Both the position numbers and the translations under genes were made by a program. The notes beneath the pieces were generated by a model. That model was not told the DNA's origin, searched no databases, and saw nothing but the letters and a program-made list of their open reading frames with translations. From contig JAJFKO010000019.1 in the NCBI GenBank assembly GCA_021773175.1, forward strand, positions 62,001 through 126,000: 64,000 nt of DNA. Reading direction: 5' to 3'. The stretch comes from Gammaproteobacteria bacterium. Lineage in GTDB: Bacteria; Pseudomonadota; Gammaproteobacteria; JAJFKO01. Position 1 is the stretch's first letter; each line of letters starts with the position of its first letter. Shown here in pieces: positions 36,117 through 45,740 of this stretch.

Positions 36117-38948
36117 ATGAATGGAGCAGGTACAGGAACAGCTAGAGTTGCGCCATTATCCGCTGAGGAAAAAGCAAGGCTTCAAGCCGAGCGTAAAGTG
36201 CAAGAGTTGGTTAACTTACAAAAAGCCTTAGCTTTCTTTTATGAGCATGCCGAATATTTCGCTGCAGCTTTTATTGACCAAGAGGCTTTTGTTGCTTGGG
36301 GAATGCAGTCTGAGAATCAAGCCGGTTTTACGGCAATTCATGAACTTTTAATAGATAGTCTTAGCATTAGCAAAAGCGCTTTTGCGGAATTTCCTGATGC
36401 CTTGCGAGGTTGCTTACCCTTAGAATCTAAAGAAGAATCCACTCCAGAGGGTTTATTGCAAGGTAATATTGCTAAAGCCGTCCAATTGCTCCAGAAATAT
36501 AAGTCATTAGTTGGCGCATTATTACAAATTCAAGAAAAACAGTCTGCCACTGTTTCTAAATGGTATCGCGATCATAATAAACAAGCTCGAGTCTGGCAAG
36601 GGTTGCATGAGAATGATTTCAGTTCTGTCAGAGAGCTAGACAAGGCATTGATGTTTTTTCAAGCTGCACTAGTGCAGCAAATCGGACAAAAGCTTGAAGA
36701 TGGAAAGTATTCTGCAAGCATTCTTAATACAATTGATTATTCGAGCGAAGAATATAATGAAAATGGTGTTAAACGCAGACTTACTACTGGTGTCAGTTTG
36801 CCATCGATGATGAGTGCTGTAGAAGGTGCTGATCTTAAATCTGTTACCTTTACAAAGGAAGTGGAATTAATTAAGGGCAAGAAGGGGATACAGAGGCAGA
36901 CTGTTCGTGTGTTCACACCAGAGCATGCTGCAAAATTAAGACCACCGGTACTTGACGAGCAAATATTAAAGTTGATGGAACTTACCCAGTATTTGTGGAA
37001 TGTGCGCCAGGGCTTATATAGCGCAAATGAAAAAAAGTTATTTGATATGGCTAATTTAGAACAAGTCATGGCTGATGTTCGCCAAAAACTAGCAGACAAT
37101 AATGTTGAATTAACAGCTGAGTTAGAAACAGCTCTATCAAAAAGAGTTCTTGATGAAGATGGATTTATTCCAAATCCTGAGGTGGATGCATTTGTTGTAG
37201 AGCACAACACATTGTTAGATGCAGAAGGATCTTTTTGTACAGAGCAACAAGCTGAGGCTGCAAGTGCGGGTTACTCTGAGGCTGACATAGCAGAACAATT
37301 GCGATTTATAGGCTTGCGACGAGAGGTTTTAAATAATAAGGCATTACATCCTCAAGAAAGAGTAGAACAATATAACCAACTAACGACCCAGCAAGCTGAG
37401 CAAGACCAGTTTATTTGTGCGCGTACCGAAAAATTGGATGCCGCGGAAGCTTTTTATACTGCGCAACGAGCAAAAGCTACAAAAGCAGACTATTCTGCTT
37501 CAGCTATTGCAGCAGGGTTAGAAGGAATAGTGTTGCGACGGGCTATTTTAAATAATAGAGAATTAGCTCCTCAAGAAAGAATTGGCCAATATGAGCAACT
37601 AACGGCTCAACTATTTGCGAGTGATGAGTTTGTTATACGGCAGAATAGAACGTTAGATGTAGAAGAAAGCGGTTATGATAAGCAACAAGCCGATGCTAGC
37701 ATGTATGGCTATGAAATTTTTGGTTTAAAGACAAGACAAGATTTTTTAAATGCAAAGCGAACGGTTTTAAATAATAGAGAATTACATCCTCAAGAAAGAG
37801 TTGCCAAATATCATCAACTCTGTGAACACGATGCATTACTTCGTTTTGCAGAGACATTGGATGGCGCTTTATTAGCTTGCCAAGTTGGAGGCGTACATGA
37901 TGTGCTTGCTATGTATGAAGGCGATGACTTAGCTGCTTTTTTAGCGGCGATTGAATTTACAACTGAAAGATTAGCGCGTTCAGGTGGACGAGATGAGCCT
38001 GTATTGCGCACAGTTATTAAAATTAAGTCAGGACATCAAGATAATGAGATTTTAAAGAAATCTATGCATCTTATTAAAGCAATTGATACAATGGATATCG
38101 TTCGTCAAGCAATTAGCGTTGGCCATAACTTGTCAACGGATGATCTGCCTCTTTATATGAAACGAGCTGTAGATACAACTAGAGAGCTTGCTGAAACAAC
38201 AGGTTTTGCATACCCCAAATACGTAACAGAGGTATTAGAATTAGTTGATGCTAATGGCAAAGTTAATACTTCTAAATTAGCTCGTTACCAAAAGGCTCAG
38301 CAAAAATTTAATCGCAAACAATACGAAGAAGTGGAAGGTTATCATCGACGTCAGTTGGCAAATATGCAGGGGGAAAGTCCTGGTGATGCTTTTAGAAAAG
38401 ATACCGGACCTGATGGTTTTGCGAGAATGTATGCAAAACAGTGGACTGAAATGGATGGTCGGTCGGTTAGAGCAAGAATACCTACAATATATACTCTAAA
38501 AGCAGGACAAGAAGAAAAGGCTAGTGACGATGCTAAATTAATCGCTAAAAAAATGGCTGTTGCACAAGATATGCGAGAAGCATTATGCGATCCTGCATTA
38601 TCTCCGCAACAACGTTTAGCCATACATATGGAGCTTTTGCATAAACCAGAACATCGTGAAGTCCTTGCTCAACAACGTGCAAGCACACATGGCCCACTTT
38701 ATTCTGGAGGCGCTCGATTACTACAAGGTTTGGATTTTGCCGTTAAATCTGTTTTCACTTTAGGAATTTATGCTGCAGTGCAAGTGGCTCGGCACTATAA
38801 GGACAAAGGTGCAACGATGTTTGCAACCAAAGGTCAACAAGTTCTTAGTGATATGGATCAGACAACAGCAAAACTCGTTGAAATTACAGGACCTTCTAAA
38901 CCACTGCTTCAGCGCCTAGGCCTCGGTAGAGCAGCAGCAGCAGGTTAA
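36117..38948 (+). CDS. 943-residue effector-like protein with three ~73-residue repeats
   Basis: No known family is recognised. The protein is helical, Gln/Glu/Ala-rich and has no signal peptide. Residues ~356-575 contain three tandem repeats, each including LDxEExxYxxQQA, a variable helix and the strongly conserved LNNRELHPQERVxQYxQL; the conserved block starts near residues 403, 477 and 549. A hydrophobic segment near the C-terminus (GLDFAVKSVFTLGIYAAVQVA) could touch a membrane. The ATG at 36117 has GAGG 8 nt upstream; a TTG 6 codons earlier is less likely. Architecture and the phase-variable-type tract upstream fit a secreted effector (inference). It is convergent with murG. Confidence 0.78.
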   Translation: MNGAGTGTARVAPLSAEEKARLQAERKVQELVNLQKALAFFYEHAEYFAAAFIDQEAFVAWGMQSENQAGFTAIHELLIDSLSISKSAFAEFPDALRGCLPLESKEESTPEGLLQGNIAKAVQLLQKYKSLVGALLQIQEKQSATVSKWYRDHNKQARVWQGLHENDFSSVRELDKALMFFQAALVQQIGQKLEDGKYSASILNTIDYSSEEYNENGVKRRLTTGVSLPSMMSAVEGADLKSVTFTKEVELIKGKKGIQRQTVRVFTPEHAAKLRPPVLDEQILKLMELTQYLWNVRQGLYSANEKKLFDMANLEQVMADVRQKLADNNVELTAELETALSKRVLDEDGFIPNPEVDAFVVEHNTLLDAEGSFCTEQQAEAASAGYSEADIAEQLRFIGLRREVLNNKALHPQERVEQYNQLTTQQAEQDQFICARTEKLDAAEAFYTAQRAKATKADYSASAIAAGLEGIVLRRAILNNRELAPQERIGQYEQLTAQLFASDEFVIRQNRTLDVEESGYDKQQADASMYGYEIFGLKTRQDFLNAKRTVLNNRELHPQERVAKYHQLCEHDALLRFAETLDGALLACQVGGVHDVLAMYEGDDLAAFLAAIEFTTERLARSGGRDEPVLRTVIKIKSGHQDNEILKKSMHLIKAIDTMDIVRQAISVGHNLSTDDLPLYMKRAVDTTRELAETTGFAYPKYVTEVLELVDANGKVNTSKLARYQKAQQKFNRKQYEEVEGYHRRQLANMQGESPGDAFRKDTGPDGFARMYAKQWTEMDGRSVRARIPTIYTLKAGQEEKASDDAKLIAKKMAVAQDMREALCDPALSPQQRLAIHMELLHKPEHREVLAQQRASTHGPLYSGGARLLQGLDFAVKSVFTLGIYAAVQVARHYKDKGATMFATKGQQVLSDMDQTTAKLVEITGPSKPLLQRLGLGRAAAAG

Positions 38949-38965
38949 TTTATACCACAATCATT

Positions 38966-40108
38966 CTATGCGTTTATTACAACAGTTGCTTTCGCTGCTG
39001 CGGACTGTTGTAGTGTGTCGTAAATCATCGTAACACTATCTGGTAAGATATAATCTGCAATGGCTTGTTGTAATTGTTGTCGTGATTCATAGAGTTCATT
39101 AATATTTGCCAACAAGGTTGCCTCATCCATATTCTTTTGTTCTAAGACTTTACATAAACCTAAATCATTAAAGTATTTAGCATTATGAATTTGATCGCCG
39201 CGACTAGCGTTGAGTGGCATCGGGATTAGTAAACTAGGTTTTTGTAATCGTAATAATTCATAAATGGCTGTAGCGCCAGCACGTGAGATTACAATATCGC
39301 TACAGGCTAATAAATCTGCCATCTCATCCGTGACATAATCAAATTGTTTATAGCCAGCCACATCATTCAAGCTAGCATCAACTTTACCTTTGCCACATAG
39401 ATTCACAATTTGAAATTGTGCGAGAAGTTTATCTAAAATGCTTCGAACTTTATTATTAATTGCCATGGCGCCTTGGCCACCACCAAGAATTAATAATACC
39501 GGTTTATTACTGTTAAAACCGCAGAGTGATAAACCCTTCACTTTATCACCTTGTAATAGTTCTGTGCGTATCGGTGTGCCGGTTACAATAACTTTATCTT
39601 GTTTACTGAAATATTTTTTGCCTTCAGGTAGCGTGACACAAACTTTTTTGCAAAAGGGAAAGCATAAACGATTGGCTAATCCAGGGGTTAAATCAGATTC
39701 ATGACAAATCACGGGAATGCGGTTTAACCACGCACCAATGACAGCAGGGACTGCGACAAAACCACCTTTGGAAAACATTACGTGTGCTTTGCTGCGGCGA
39801 CAAATTTGGTAAGCTTGCCACATACCACTTAAAACTTGCAACGGCATGAGGAATGTCTGCCAGCTAAAATAGCGACGCAATTTGCCGGTATTCACCGCGT
39901 GATAAGGAATTTTTAAGTCGTTAATTAAGTCTTTCTCTAAACCGTTATGCGAACCAATATATTCAACTTGCCAAGCTCGTTGTTGAAAATGCTTTATTAA
40001 CGCGATATTCGGCGTGACATGGCCTGCTGAGCCACCGCCGGTAAAAAGAATTTTCTTTGCAGGATTACTATGACTATGGTTTTGCTTAATGTTGTTTTTC
40101 TCTGTCAT
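38966..40108 (-). CDS. murG: UDP-GlcNAc:lipid I N-acetylglucosaminyltransferase MurG
   Basis: MurG adds GlcNAc to lipid I to make lipid II at the inner face of the cytoplasmic membrane. The N-terminal loop TGGGSAGHVTPN, the membrane-associated segment and VICHESDLTPGLANRL are family hallmarks. LILGGGQGAMAIN and the donor-binding SRAGATAIYELLRLQKPSLLIPMP mark the C-terminal domain. It is found outside the division/cell-wall cluster, in an overlapping minus-strand group with bcp (4-bp ATGA overlap) and gcvR. A second copy in a normal dcw cluster elsewhere cannot be excluded. Confidence 0.92.
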   Translation of the reverse strand: MTEKNNIKQNHSHSNPAKKILFTGGGSAGHVTPNIALIKHFQQRAWQVEYIGSHNGLEKDLINDLKIPYHAVNTGKLRRYFSWQTFLMPLQVLSGMWQAYQICRRSKAHVMFSKGGFVAVPAVIGAWLNRIPVICHESDLTPGLANRLCFPFCKKVCVTLPEGKKYFSKQDKVIVTGTPIRTELLQGDKVKGLSLCGFNSNKPVLLILGGGQGAMAINNKVRSILDKLLAQFQIVNLCGKGKVDASLNDVAGYKQFDYVTDEMADLLACSDIVISRAGATAIYELLRLQKPSLLIPMPLNASRGDQIHNAKYFNDLGLCKVLEQKNMDEATLLANINELYESRQQLQQAIADYILPDSVTMIYDTLQQSAAAKATVVINA

Positions 40109-40575
40109 GACAATGCTTTTACCGCTGCTAACACTTCATTAACATGTTCTGGAACTTTAACTTTACGCCATTCTTGAACAAGCGTACCGTTCTTATCAAT
40201 TAAAAACGTACTACGTTCAGTGCTTCGAACTTTTTTACCATTCATTTTTTTATCTTTCCTCACACCGAACAAATCACACAATGTTTCGTCTTGATCGCTA
40301 ATCAATTCAAATGGTAAGTTTAACTTTTCTTTAAATTTCTCATGTGATTTTATGCTGTCGCGTGAAATGCCAAAGATAATAGCTTCTTCTTTCACGAATT
40401 GTTTGAAATTATCGCGAAAGTCTTCGCTTTCTTGCGTGCAACCCGGAGTATTGTCACGAGGATAAAAGTATAAAATAACCTTGCTACCTTGGAAGCTAGT
40501 CATGTTAACCGTGGTGTCGTTGGTTGCTGCGGCAGTGAAATCTGGGATCTTTTTATTTAATGTTACATCGCTCAT
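40105..40575 (-). CDS. bcp: Thioredoxin-dependent peroxiredoxin Bcp (PrxQ)
   Basis: Bcp reduces peroxides in the cytoplasm with thioredoxin. KVILYFYPRDNTPGCTQES carries the peroxidatic Cys. The resolving Cys that many Bcp proteins have five residues later is absent here (CTQESEDF), so the mechanism is probably atypical or 1-Cys, though a Cys is present in ETLCDLFGV. Length is 156 aa. It overlaps gcvR upstream and murG downstream by 4 bp each, consistent with translational coupling; gcvR-bcp next to dapA is a conserved gammaproteobacterial order. Confidence 0.93.
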   Translation of the reverse strand: MSDVTLNKKIPDFTAAATNDTTVNMTSFQGSKVILYFYPRDNTPGCTQESEDFRDNFKQFVKEEAIIFGISRDSIKSHEKFKEKLNLPFELISDQDETLCDLFGVRKDKKMNGKKVRSTERSTFLIDKNGTLVQEWRKVKVPEHVNEVLAAVKALS

Positions 40576-41102
40576 GATTTTTCAGGCTCCATAATAGCAT
40601 CGAGATTAAGTTCATCGCAAAGCTCGATGAACTCTTCACGCAGCTCAGGAATGTGACTGTCAGTTGAAATTAGAACAGTCATATTTAATGAGAATAATTG
40701 TGTTTGTGTTTGGTGAGTTACATAGCTATATGTTGATAGCTCATTAATATAGATACTCTTTTCATTAAAAAATTTATTAATACGAAATATTACACCGGGA
40801 CTATCCAGCGCAATAATAGCAACATTGTAAGGGATGAAATTTTGTTGATATGTTTTTGGTTGTGTGCGTTTTAACTGCATGGGAATACCATGCTTTTTGC
40901 CGAGTTGTGCTAATTGTGTTTCGAGTTTAGCAATCGCATTCCATGGACCGGAAAGCATAGCCATGATGCCATATTCTTGGCCGAGTGCTGACATATCGCA
41001 TTGTAGAATAGAGCAATCAAGCTTCGATGCCATATCACAAATGCTATTGCCGATGCCAGCATCGTAATCAGCAATACAGGTAATAACTAAATAAGTATTC
41101 AT
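40572..41102 (-). CDS. gcvR: Glycine cleavage system regulator GcvR-like, two ACT domains
   Basis: GcvR represses gcv gene expression by binding GcvA. The protein has two ACT-like domains: residues ~1-80 (YLVITCIADYDAGIGNSICDMASKLDC) and ~90-170 (VAIIALDSPGVIFRINKFFNEKSIYINELSTYSY). Length (176 aa) and place (divergent from dapA, upstream of bcp) both match gcvR. It ends in an overlap with the bcp start. A palindromic repeat element lies in the gap to dapA. Confidence 0.9.
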   Translation of the reverse strand: MNTYLVITCIADYDAGIGNSICDMASKLDCSILQCDMSALGQEYGIMAMLSGPWNAIAKLETQLAQLGKKHGIPMQLKRTQPKTYQQNFIPYNVAIIALDSPGVIFRINKFFNEKSIYINELSTYSYVTHQTQTQLFSLNMTVLISTDSHIPELREEFIELCDELNLDAIMEPEKS

Positions 41103-41157
41103 AACACCACGATATTCAAAATTAGGATTTTGCGTAAGCCCTAAAAATAAAGAAATT

Positions 41158-41217
41158 AGGACTTACGCTAAACTCCACATCTCTTTGTTAATGATGTTGG
41201 CATTTAGCGTAAGTCCT
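41158..41217. repeat. MITE-like palindromic element, short form (copy 2)
   Basis: 60 bp with 15-bp perfect ends (AGGACTTACGCTAAA / TTTAGCGTAAGTCCT). It has the left and right ends of the 120-bp form, with the centre deleted. A further element end (GCGTAAGCCCT) lies at 41132-41142. It is in the gcvR-dapA intergenic space. Confidence 0.85.
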
Positions 41218-41336
41218 GCTTATAGCAAAGCTTTAGAATTATAGGCTATACTTTAGCTCTAAAATATTATAAAACCCATGCTATCTAACAACTAAGTTTA
41301 TAGTATTGCCAATCAAAATCAATAAGGAGCCATATT

Positions 41337-42212
41337 ATGCTACAAGGAAGTATTGTCGCTTTAGTTACACCCATGCTGGACAATGACGAGGTCGATTACA
41401 CTGCTCTACAGGCATTAGTTAAGTTCCACTTAGAAAAAGGCACGGATGGTTTTGTTGTTGCGGGTAGTACTGGAGAATCAGCCACCTTAACGACTGCAGA
41501 GCAACAGAAAATATTAGCCTTAGTTATTGAAACTGCAGGTAAAAATGTTCCGGTAATCATGGGAACGGGTACCAATTCGACGACCAAAACTATCGATAAT
41601 ACCTTGGCGGCAAAGAAAAGTGGTGCCGATATGTGCTTAATCGTGGCGCCTTATTACAATAAACCAACTCAAGAAGGGGTTTATCAACATTTTCAGGCAA
41701 TTGCTGCAGCCGTTGATATTCCAATTATGTTATATAATCATCCTGGACGTACTGGTTGTGATATTGAAGCCACAACCGTGGCTCGTTTAGCTAAAATCCC
41801 TAATATTATTGGAATTAAAGAAGCAACCGGCAAAATTGAGCGAACTCGAGAAATACGCCAACAATGTACTGCTGATTTTCTTATCTTCAGTGGTGATGAT
41901 CCGCTGACCTTAGAACTTATTCAAGCCGGCGGTAATGGGGTTATTTCAGTGTTGGCGAATATCTTACCACAGCCTATGCGGGCCCTTGCGTATGCGGCCC
42001 TAAAAGGTGATATGAATACAGCTGAAGAAATTGATAAAAGTCTACAGACACTTTATCAAGCGATGGTAATTGAAACCAATCCGATACCTGTAAAGTGGGC
42101 GTTGCATGATATGGGGATGATAAAAGCTGGGATACGCTTACCATTGACGCCGCTATCTTTAGCGAAGCGCGAGGAATTACACAATGTATTGCAAAAGAAG
42201 GGCTTGTGTTAA
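41337..42212 (+). CDS. dapA: 4-Hydroxy-tetrahydrodipicolinate synthase
   Basis: DapA condenses pyruvate with aspartate semialdehyde in the lysine/diaminopimelate pathway. The Schiff-base Lys lies in IIGIKEATGKIERT, the catalytic Tyr in MLYNHPGRTGCD, and GSTGESATLTTAEQ is the N-terminal signature. 291 aa is normal. AAGGAG stands before the ATG. It is followed by a bamC-like lipoprotein gene, the usual gammaproteobacterial order, and supplies meso-DAP that Mpl (also in this window) recycles. Confidence 0.97.
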   Translation: MLQGSIVALVTPMLDNDEVDYTALQALVKFHLEKGTDGFVVAGSTGESATLTTAEQQKILALVIETAGKNVPVIMGTGTNSTTKTIDNTLAAKKSGADMCLIVAPYYNKPTQEGVYQHFQAIAAAVDIPIMLYNHPGRTGCDIEATTVARLAKIPNIIGIKEATGKIERTREIRQQCTADFLIFSGDDPLTLELIQAGGNGVISVLANILPQPMRALAYAALKGDMNTAEEIDKSLQTLYQAMVIETNPIPVKWALHDMGMIKAGIRLPLTPLSLAKREELHNVLQKKGLC

Positions 42213-42338
42213 GAATAAATTTAACCTAAAAGATGGGTGTTTTGTGCAAGTCCTATAAATTAAGGTTTTTTTTTACCAATACTGATAGTACAATAGCCGC
42301 TCTACGTCAGGAATCAAACAAGGCTGTTAAAAATCAAC

Positions 42339-42944
42339 ATGTTAAATAAAATTCGCTTCTGCCTGATTATTGTGAGCTGTGTGCTTTTAGCTGGTTGCTC
42401 ATCATCAATTTTTTTCGAAAATGACAAGGCATATCAACAAGCAAGCAGTATCCATAACTTGCATCTACCAGCAGGTTATAGCAATACTAAGCTAGAGTCC
42501 TATTTTGCGATTCCTTATGCTCCGGGCGTTGTTGGTAGCAGCAAGCCGGGATTATTGCCACCAGGAAGCTTAGCTGAACGCTTAAAGCATGATAAGTCAT
42601 TAAAGACGGCAATTAATAATGACCAGCCCGTTTCTATTTTTACGGATGCGCAGGGTAACGTTCAGTTATTGTGGCAGGTCTCGATGAAACAAGCTTATCG
42701 ATTAACACCAAAAATATTGAAGAGTTTAGGTTATCTTGTGCCGCATGGTAACAAACGTTTGCATATTATTTATTTCGTTGCGAAACCAACATTTATAAGC
42801 ACAAAGAAAATCTATCAAGTTCGAATGCAGCCGATATCTCTGTACAATACACGGTTATGGATTTTGAGTGGTGTTGGCCAGCCATTACCCGCTCGTGTTG
42901 CTGAATGGTTTTTGCATAAAATGGCTAAAGTGATGAAGCATTAG
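42339..42944 (+). CDS. bamC: BamC-like outer-membrane lipoprotein, short
   Basis: BamC is an accessory lipoprotein of the beta-barrel assembly complex. A lipobox is clear (VSCVLLAGCSSS, lipid Cys near residue 20). The mature start contains DKAYQQASSIHNLHLPAGYS, similar to the BamC N-terminal region that contacts BamD, and a LLPPGS loop. At 201 residues it is much shorter than E. coli BamC (about 344), with room for one helix-grip domain. Position directly after dapA supports the identity more than the sequence does. Confidence 0.7.
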   Translation: MLNKIRFCLIIVSCVLLAGCSSSIFFENDKAYQQASSIHNLHLPAGYSNTKLESYFAIPYAPGVVGSSKPGLLPPGSLAERLKHDKSLKTAINNDQPVSIFTDAQGNVQLLWQVSMKQAYRLTPKILKSLGYLVPHGNKRLHIIYFVAKPTFISTKKIYQVRMQPISLYNTRLWILSGVGQPLPARVAEWFLHKMAKVMKH

Positions 42945-43010
42945 CCATTTAGATATTAATTGCTTAGCCTAAGCTCTAATGGTTTTTCGACGTACTTTTT
43001 AGAAATGTAA

Positions 43011-43102
43011 GGAGAGGTACTCGAAGTGGTCATAACGGCACCGACTCGAAATCGGTTGGGGGCGAAAGCTCCACGCGGGTTCGAATCCCGCCCTCTCCGC
43101 CA
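43011..43102 (+). tRNA. tRNA-Ser (anticodon CGA)
   Basis: The 7-bp acceptor stem GGAGAGG/CCTCTCC, discriminator G and encoded CCA end (43100-43102) are intact. The anticodon stem ACCGA/TCGGT holds loop CTCGAAA with anticodon CGA. A long variable arm (GGGGGCGAAAGCTCC) and T-arm GCGGG-TTCGAAT-CCCGC make it a type II serine tRNA. It reads UCG codons. Confidence 0.97.
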
Positions 43103-43401
43103 TAATATTGAACATATCTGAGATTATTGAGCAAACCCTAAGTAACTGTAAATTTACTACACACCTCCACAAAAAAAAATTTAAAATTTTTCTGTAGCAA
43201 GATATTGTGCTTGAGTTCAGTTTGTTTTCTATAACTTGTATCCACCTGCAAAATTTGGTTTTACATCTTACAAGATTAAGGTGTTGGTAAATTTTTCCAA
43301 ATTGACGGCATCCGTTTTCAGTGTAATATCGTAGCCTCCTCATGAAGAGGAGAGTCAGTTATCGGTCAAGGAAGATAAAATAATAATAAAGGATAACAAT
43401 A
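43103..43401. other. Intergenic region after the tRNA, with promoter and 5' hairpin
   Basis: No gene is seen. A promoter TTGACG-16 bp-TAATAT (43302-43329) is followed near the predicted start by a 6-bp hairpin CTCCTC/GAGGAG (43336-43352), which may stabilise the 5' end of the transcript of the next small gene. Confidence 0.5.
43302..43329 (+). promoter_or_regulatory. Sigma70-like promoter of the 87-residue protein gene
   Basis: TTGACG at 43302-43307 and TAATAT at 43324-43329 have a 16-bp spacer. The start codon at 43402 follows after about 65 nt of leader. Confidence 0.55.
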
Positions 43402-43665
43402 ATGGAACAAGATCTCGTCAAAATGCTGCAATACGTGAAAACGTTATTGCCAAATCTAGTAAAGAAAGTTAATCAGTCAATGATTATTGATTTACCAGAA
43501 GCTAGAATGAGTTTATCTGTACCAGCAGATGAAGCTTATGATATTGAAGCCCTAGCAGAATATGATCCCTTTGCTGAGTATATTTTTGAACCGGAAGTAG
43601 AAAGTCTAAATTCACGTTCAACTAAAGATATTATTAATCGCCTCATTCATAGAAAATTACATTAA
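43402..43665 (+). CDS. Small acidic protein of unknown function (87 aa)
   Basis: I do not recognise it. It begins with a short amphipathic helix (MEQDLVKMLQYVKTLLPNLVKKV), has an acidic middle (YDIEALAEYDPFAEYIFEPEVE) and a basic helical end (DIINRLIHRKLH). No signal peptide or membrane segment. AAAGGA precedes the ATG and a credible promoter lies upstream, so it is probably expressed. A MITE-like element starts 7 bp after the stop. Confidence 0.65.
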   Translation: MEQDLVKMLQYVKTLLPNLVKKVNQSMIIDLPEARMSLSVPADEAYDIEALAEYDPFAEYIFEPEVESLNSRSTKDIINRLIHRKLH

Positions 43666-43672
43666 TCTTAAA

Positions 43673-43796
43673 AGGACTTACTATAAACGCCAAGGTCGAG
43701 GCAATAAATGATTTTAATGAGGGAGTTTAGCCGAACTAAGTGACCGATTTAAAAACATCTACTAACAAACGAGATTGGGGGTTTTGCTTAAGTCCT
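43673..43796. repeat. MITE-like palindromic element, long form, inverted (copy 3)
   Basis: 124 bp from AGGACTTA to TAAGTCCT. The left side reads CGCCAAGGTCGAGGCAATAA, which is the reverse complement of the right side of the copies at 30601 and 48159, so this copy is inverted. It lies between the 87-residue protein gene and pncA. Confidence 0.8.
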
Positions 43797-43874
43797 ACTG
43801 TAGAGAAAAGAGTTGTGTAAGATAGCCTTATTGAAGTATAAAGGAGCTACCTAAATTCTCATTTGAGCTGATTT

Positions 43875-44528
43875 ATGTCACAGATTACTATTCCTAATAA
43901 AGCATATGTTGCGAGTCTCGATGTTGACTCACAAACGTGTTTTACACATCGTTGCCCAGATGAATTACCCATACCTAATGCTGAATTTATTGTTGATGAA
44001 TTAAATGCGCAAGCTCAAAAAGCGCAATATCGTATTGGTTCTAAAGATGCACATAGTCCGCATGCTATTTGGGTAGCCAATGAAACTCAACCGGCCTTTA
44101 GCAAAATTCAAGGTACTAATATTGATATAGCTTGGCCACAGCATGCTGTTCCAGGAACGGAAGGCTTTAGCCTAATTGATGGCTTACCACCGATCACTGA
44201 TTATGACTTTTTTGTTTGGAAGGGTATCGAGCTGGATTTACATCCTTATGGTGCTTGTTATCATGATTTACAAGAAAAACTCAGCACAGGTTTAATAGAA
44301 TTTTTACAGACTAAGCAAATATCAACTGTGATTGTTGGAGGCTTGATATTAGAGCTGTGTGTGGAAGTCAGTGCATTACAATTAAAGCGCGCTAACTTTG
44401 ATGTTATTATTAATTTGGCTGCAACTAAAGCGCTTACGGAAGAAGATGCCGTACAAGCACAACAACGATTACAAGCTGCAGGCATACGTTGCATAGATTG
44501 TGCTGCTAATCTAGTTAATGAACAATAG
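43875..44528 (+). CDS. pncA: Nicotinamidase / isochorismatase-family hydrolase
   Basis: The protein deamidates nicotinamide to nicotinate in NAD salvage. The triad of the family is visible: Asp16 in ASLDVDSQTCF, Lys57 in IGSKDAHSPHAIW and the nucleophilic Cys in VGGLILELCVEVSALQL. The metal-site-like WPQHAVPGTEG is also present. It lies 20 bp before pncB in the same direction, which strongly supports the pathway assignment over a generic isochorismatase. The GLILELCVEV loop differs from the more usual GLATDYCV. Confidence 0.88.
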   Translation: MSQITIPNKAYVASLDVDSQTCFTHRCPDELPIPNAEFIVDELNAQAQKAQYRIGSKDAHSPHAIWVANETQPAFSKIQGTNIDIAWPQHAVPGTEGFSLIDGLPPITDYDFFVWKGIELDLHPYGACYHDLQEKLSTGLIEFLQTKQISTVIVGGLILELCVEVSALQLKRANFDVIINLAATKALTEEDAVQAQQRLQAAGIRCIDCAANLVNEQ

Positions 44529-44548
44529 TTTTAATTTTATAGGTACAC

Positions 44549-45715
44549 ATGACCATGATCATAGAATCACTTCTCGATACTGATCTTTACAAATTCACGA
44601 TGATGCAAGCTGTACTGCATCGTTTTCCTGGTGCCATGGTTGAGTATCGTTTTAAATGCCGCAATGCTGGTATTGATTTTCGTCCTTATATTGACGAGAT
44701 TAAAGACGAGTTTAAAGCACTTTGTGCACTGCGATTCCAAAATGACGAATTAGCTTACCTACGAGAAATTTCTTTTTTTAAATCTGATTTCATCGATTTT
44801 TTACGTTTATTTCAGCTGAACTATGATTTTATTGAAATCGTTACTGAGCCCGAGTTTGATATTGTTTTACGAGGACCATGGTTACATACGATTATGTTTG
44901 AAGTGCCGTTATTAGCCATTGTTGGTGAAGTCTATTACCGTAATACAGTTTCTGAACCTAATCTTTCTGAAGGTCGAGAACGGTTGCAAAATAAAATCAA
45001 CTTTACTAAATCGACTCTCAACTCAGAACAATTCAAATTTGCAGACTATGGAACGCGGCGTCGATTTAGCAAAGTCTGGCATGAAGAAGTTGTGCAAGAG
45101 TTAGCAGCAAAATTGCCGCGTAATTTCACCGGTACAAGTAATGTTTTGTTCGCAAAAAAATATAATTTAAAACCTATTGGCACCATGGCACATGAATATT
45201 TACAGGCTTGTCAATCGTTAGGACCCAGACTTATATATAGCCAAAAATTTGCATTTGAAAATTGGGCGCAAGAATATCGTGGTGAATTGGGTATTGCCTT
45301 GTCGGATGTTTATGGGTTAAGTGCTTTTCTCAATGACTTTGATATGTATTTCTGTAAATTATTTGATGGTGCTCGCCATGACTCTGGCGACCCCATAAAA
45401 TGGGGTGATGCAATTATACGTCTTTATGAAAAATACCGGGTTGACCCTCGCACTAAGACCTTAGTCTTTAGTGATAGTCTTAATTTCATTAAGGCTGCTG
45501 AAATCTTTAATCATTTTAAAGATAGAATTAATACTTCTTTTGGTATAGGTACATTTATAACAAATGATCTGGGATATGATGCCTTACAGAATGTCATTAA
45601 AATGGTGGAATGTAATGGCCAACCTGTGGCAAAAGTCAGTGATACTCCTGATAAAATGATTTGTCGAGACCCATCATATCTAGCTTATCTGAAGCAAGTT
45701 TTCAATATGAAGTAA
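44549..45715 (+). CDS. pncB: Nicotinate phosphoribosyltransferase
   Basis: PncB makes nicotinate mononucleotide from nicotinate and PRPP, the step after PncA. The family start [23 protein letters not shown] is present, as are the active-site His region [32 protein letters not shown] and the phosphate-binding [29 protein letters not shown] is conserved near the C-terminus. 388 aa is standard. It forms a likely operon with pncA and the nif3-like gene 25 bp downstream. Confidence 0.95.
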   Translation: MTMIIESLLDTDLYKFTMMQAVLHRFPGAMVEYRFKCRNAGIDFRPYIDEIKDEFKALCALRFQNDELAYLREISFFKSDFIDFLRLFQLNYDFIEIVTEPEFDIVLRGPWLHTIMFEVPLLAIVGEVYYRNTVSEPNLSEGRERLQNKINFTKSTLNSEQFKFADYGTRRRFSKVWHEEVVQELAAKLPRNFTGTSNVLFAKKYNLKPIGTMAHEYLQACQSLGPRLIYSQKFAFENWAQEYRGELGIALSDVYGLSAFLNDFDMYFCKLFDGARHDSGDPIKWGDAIIRLYEKYRVDPRTKTLVFSDSLNFIKAAEIFNHFKDRINTSFGIGTFITNDLGYDALQNVIKMVECNGQPVAKVSDTPDKMICRDPSYLAYLKQVFNMK

Positions 45716-45740
45716 TGGCAATTAAATTTGGAGTTGGACT

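Noticed and set aside
36737-37210. 157-codon minus-strand frame
   Set aside because: Antisense of the 943-residue protein, which has the repeat structure and ribosome site.
42999-43343. 114-codon minus-strand frame containing a RAGFEPA-like peptide
   Set aside because: It is the antisense of the tRNA-Ser gene; this peptide is a well-known false product of tRNA-Ser regions.
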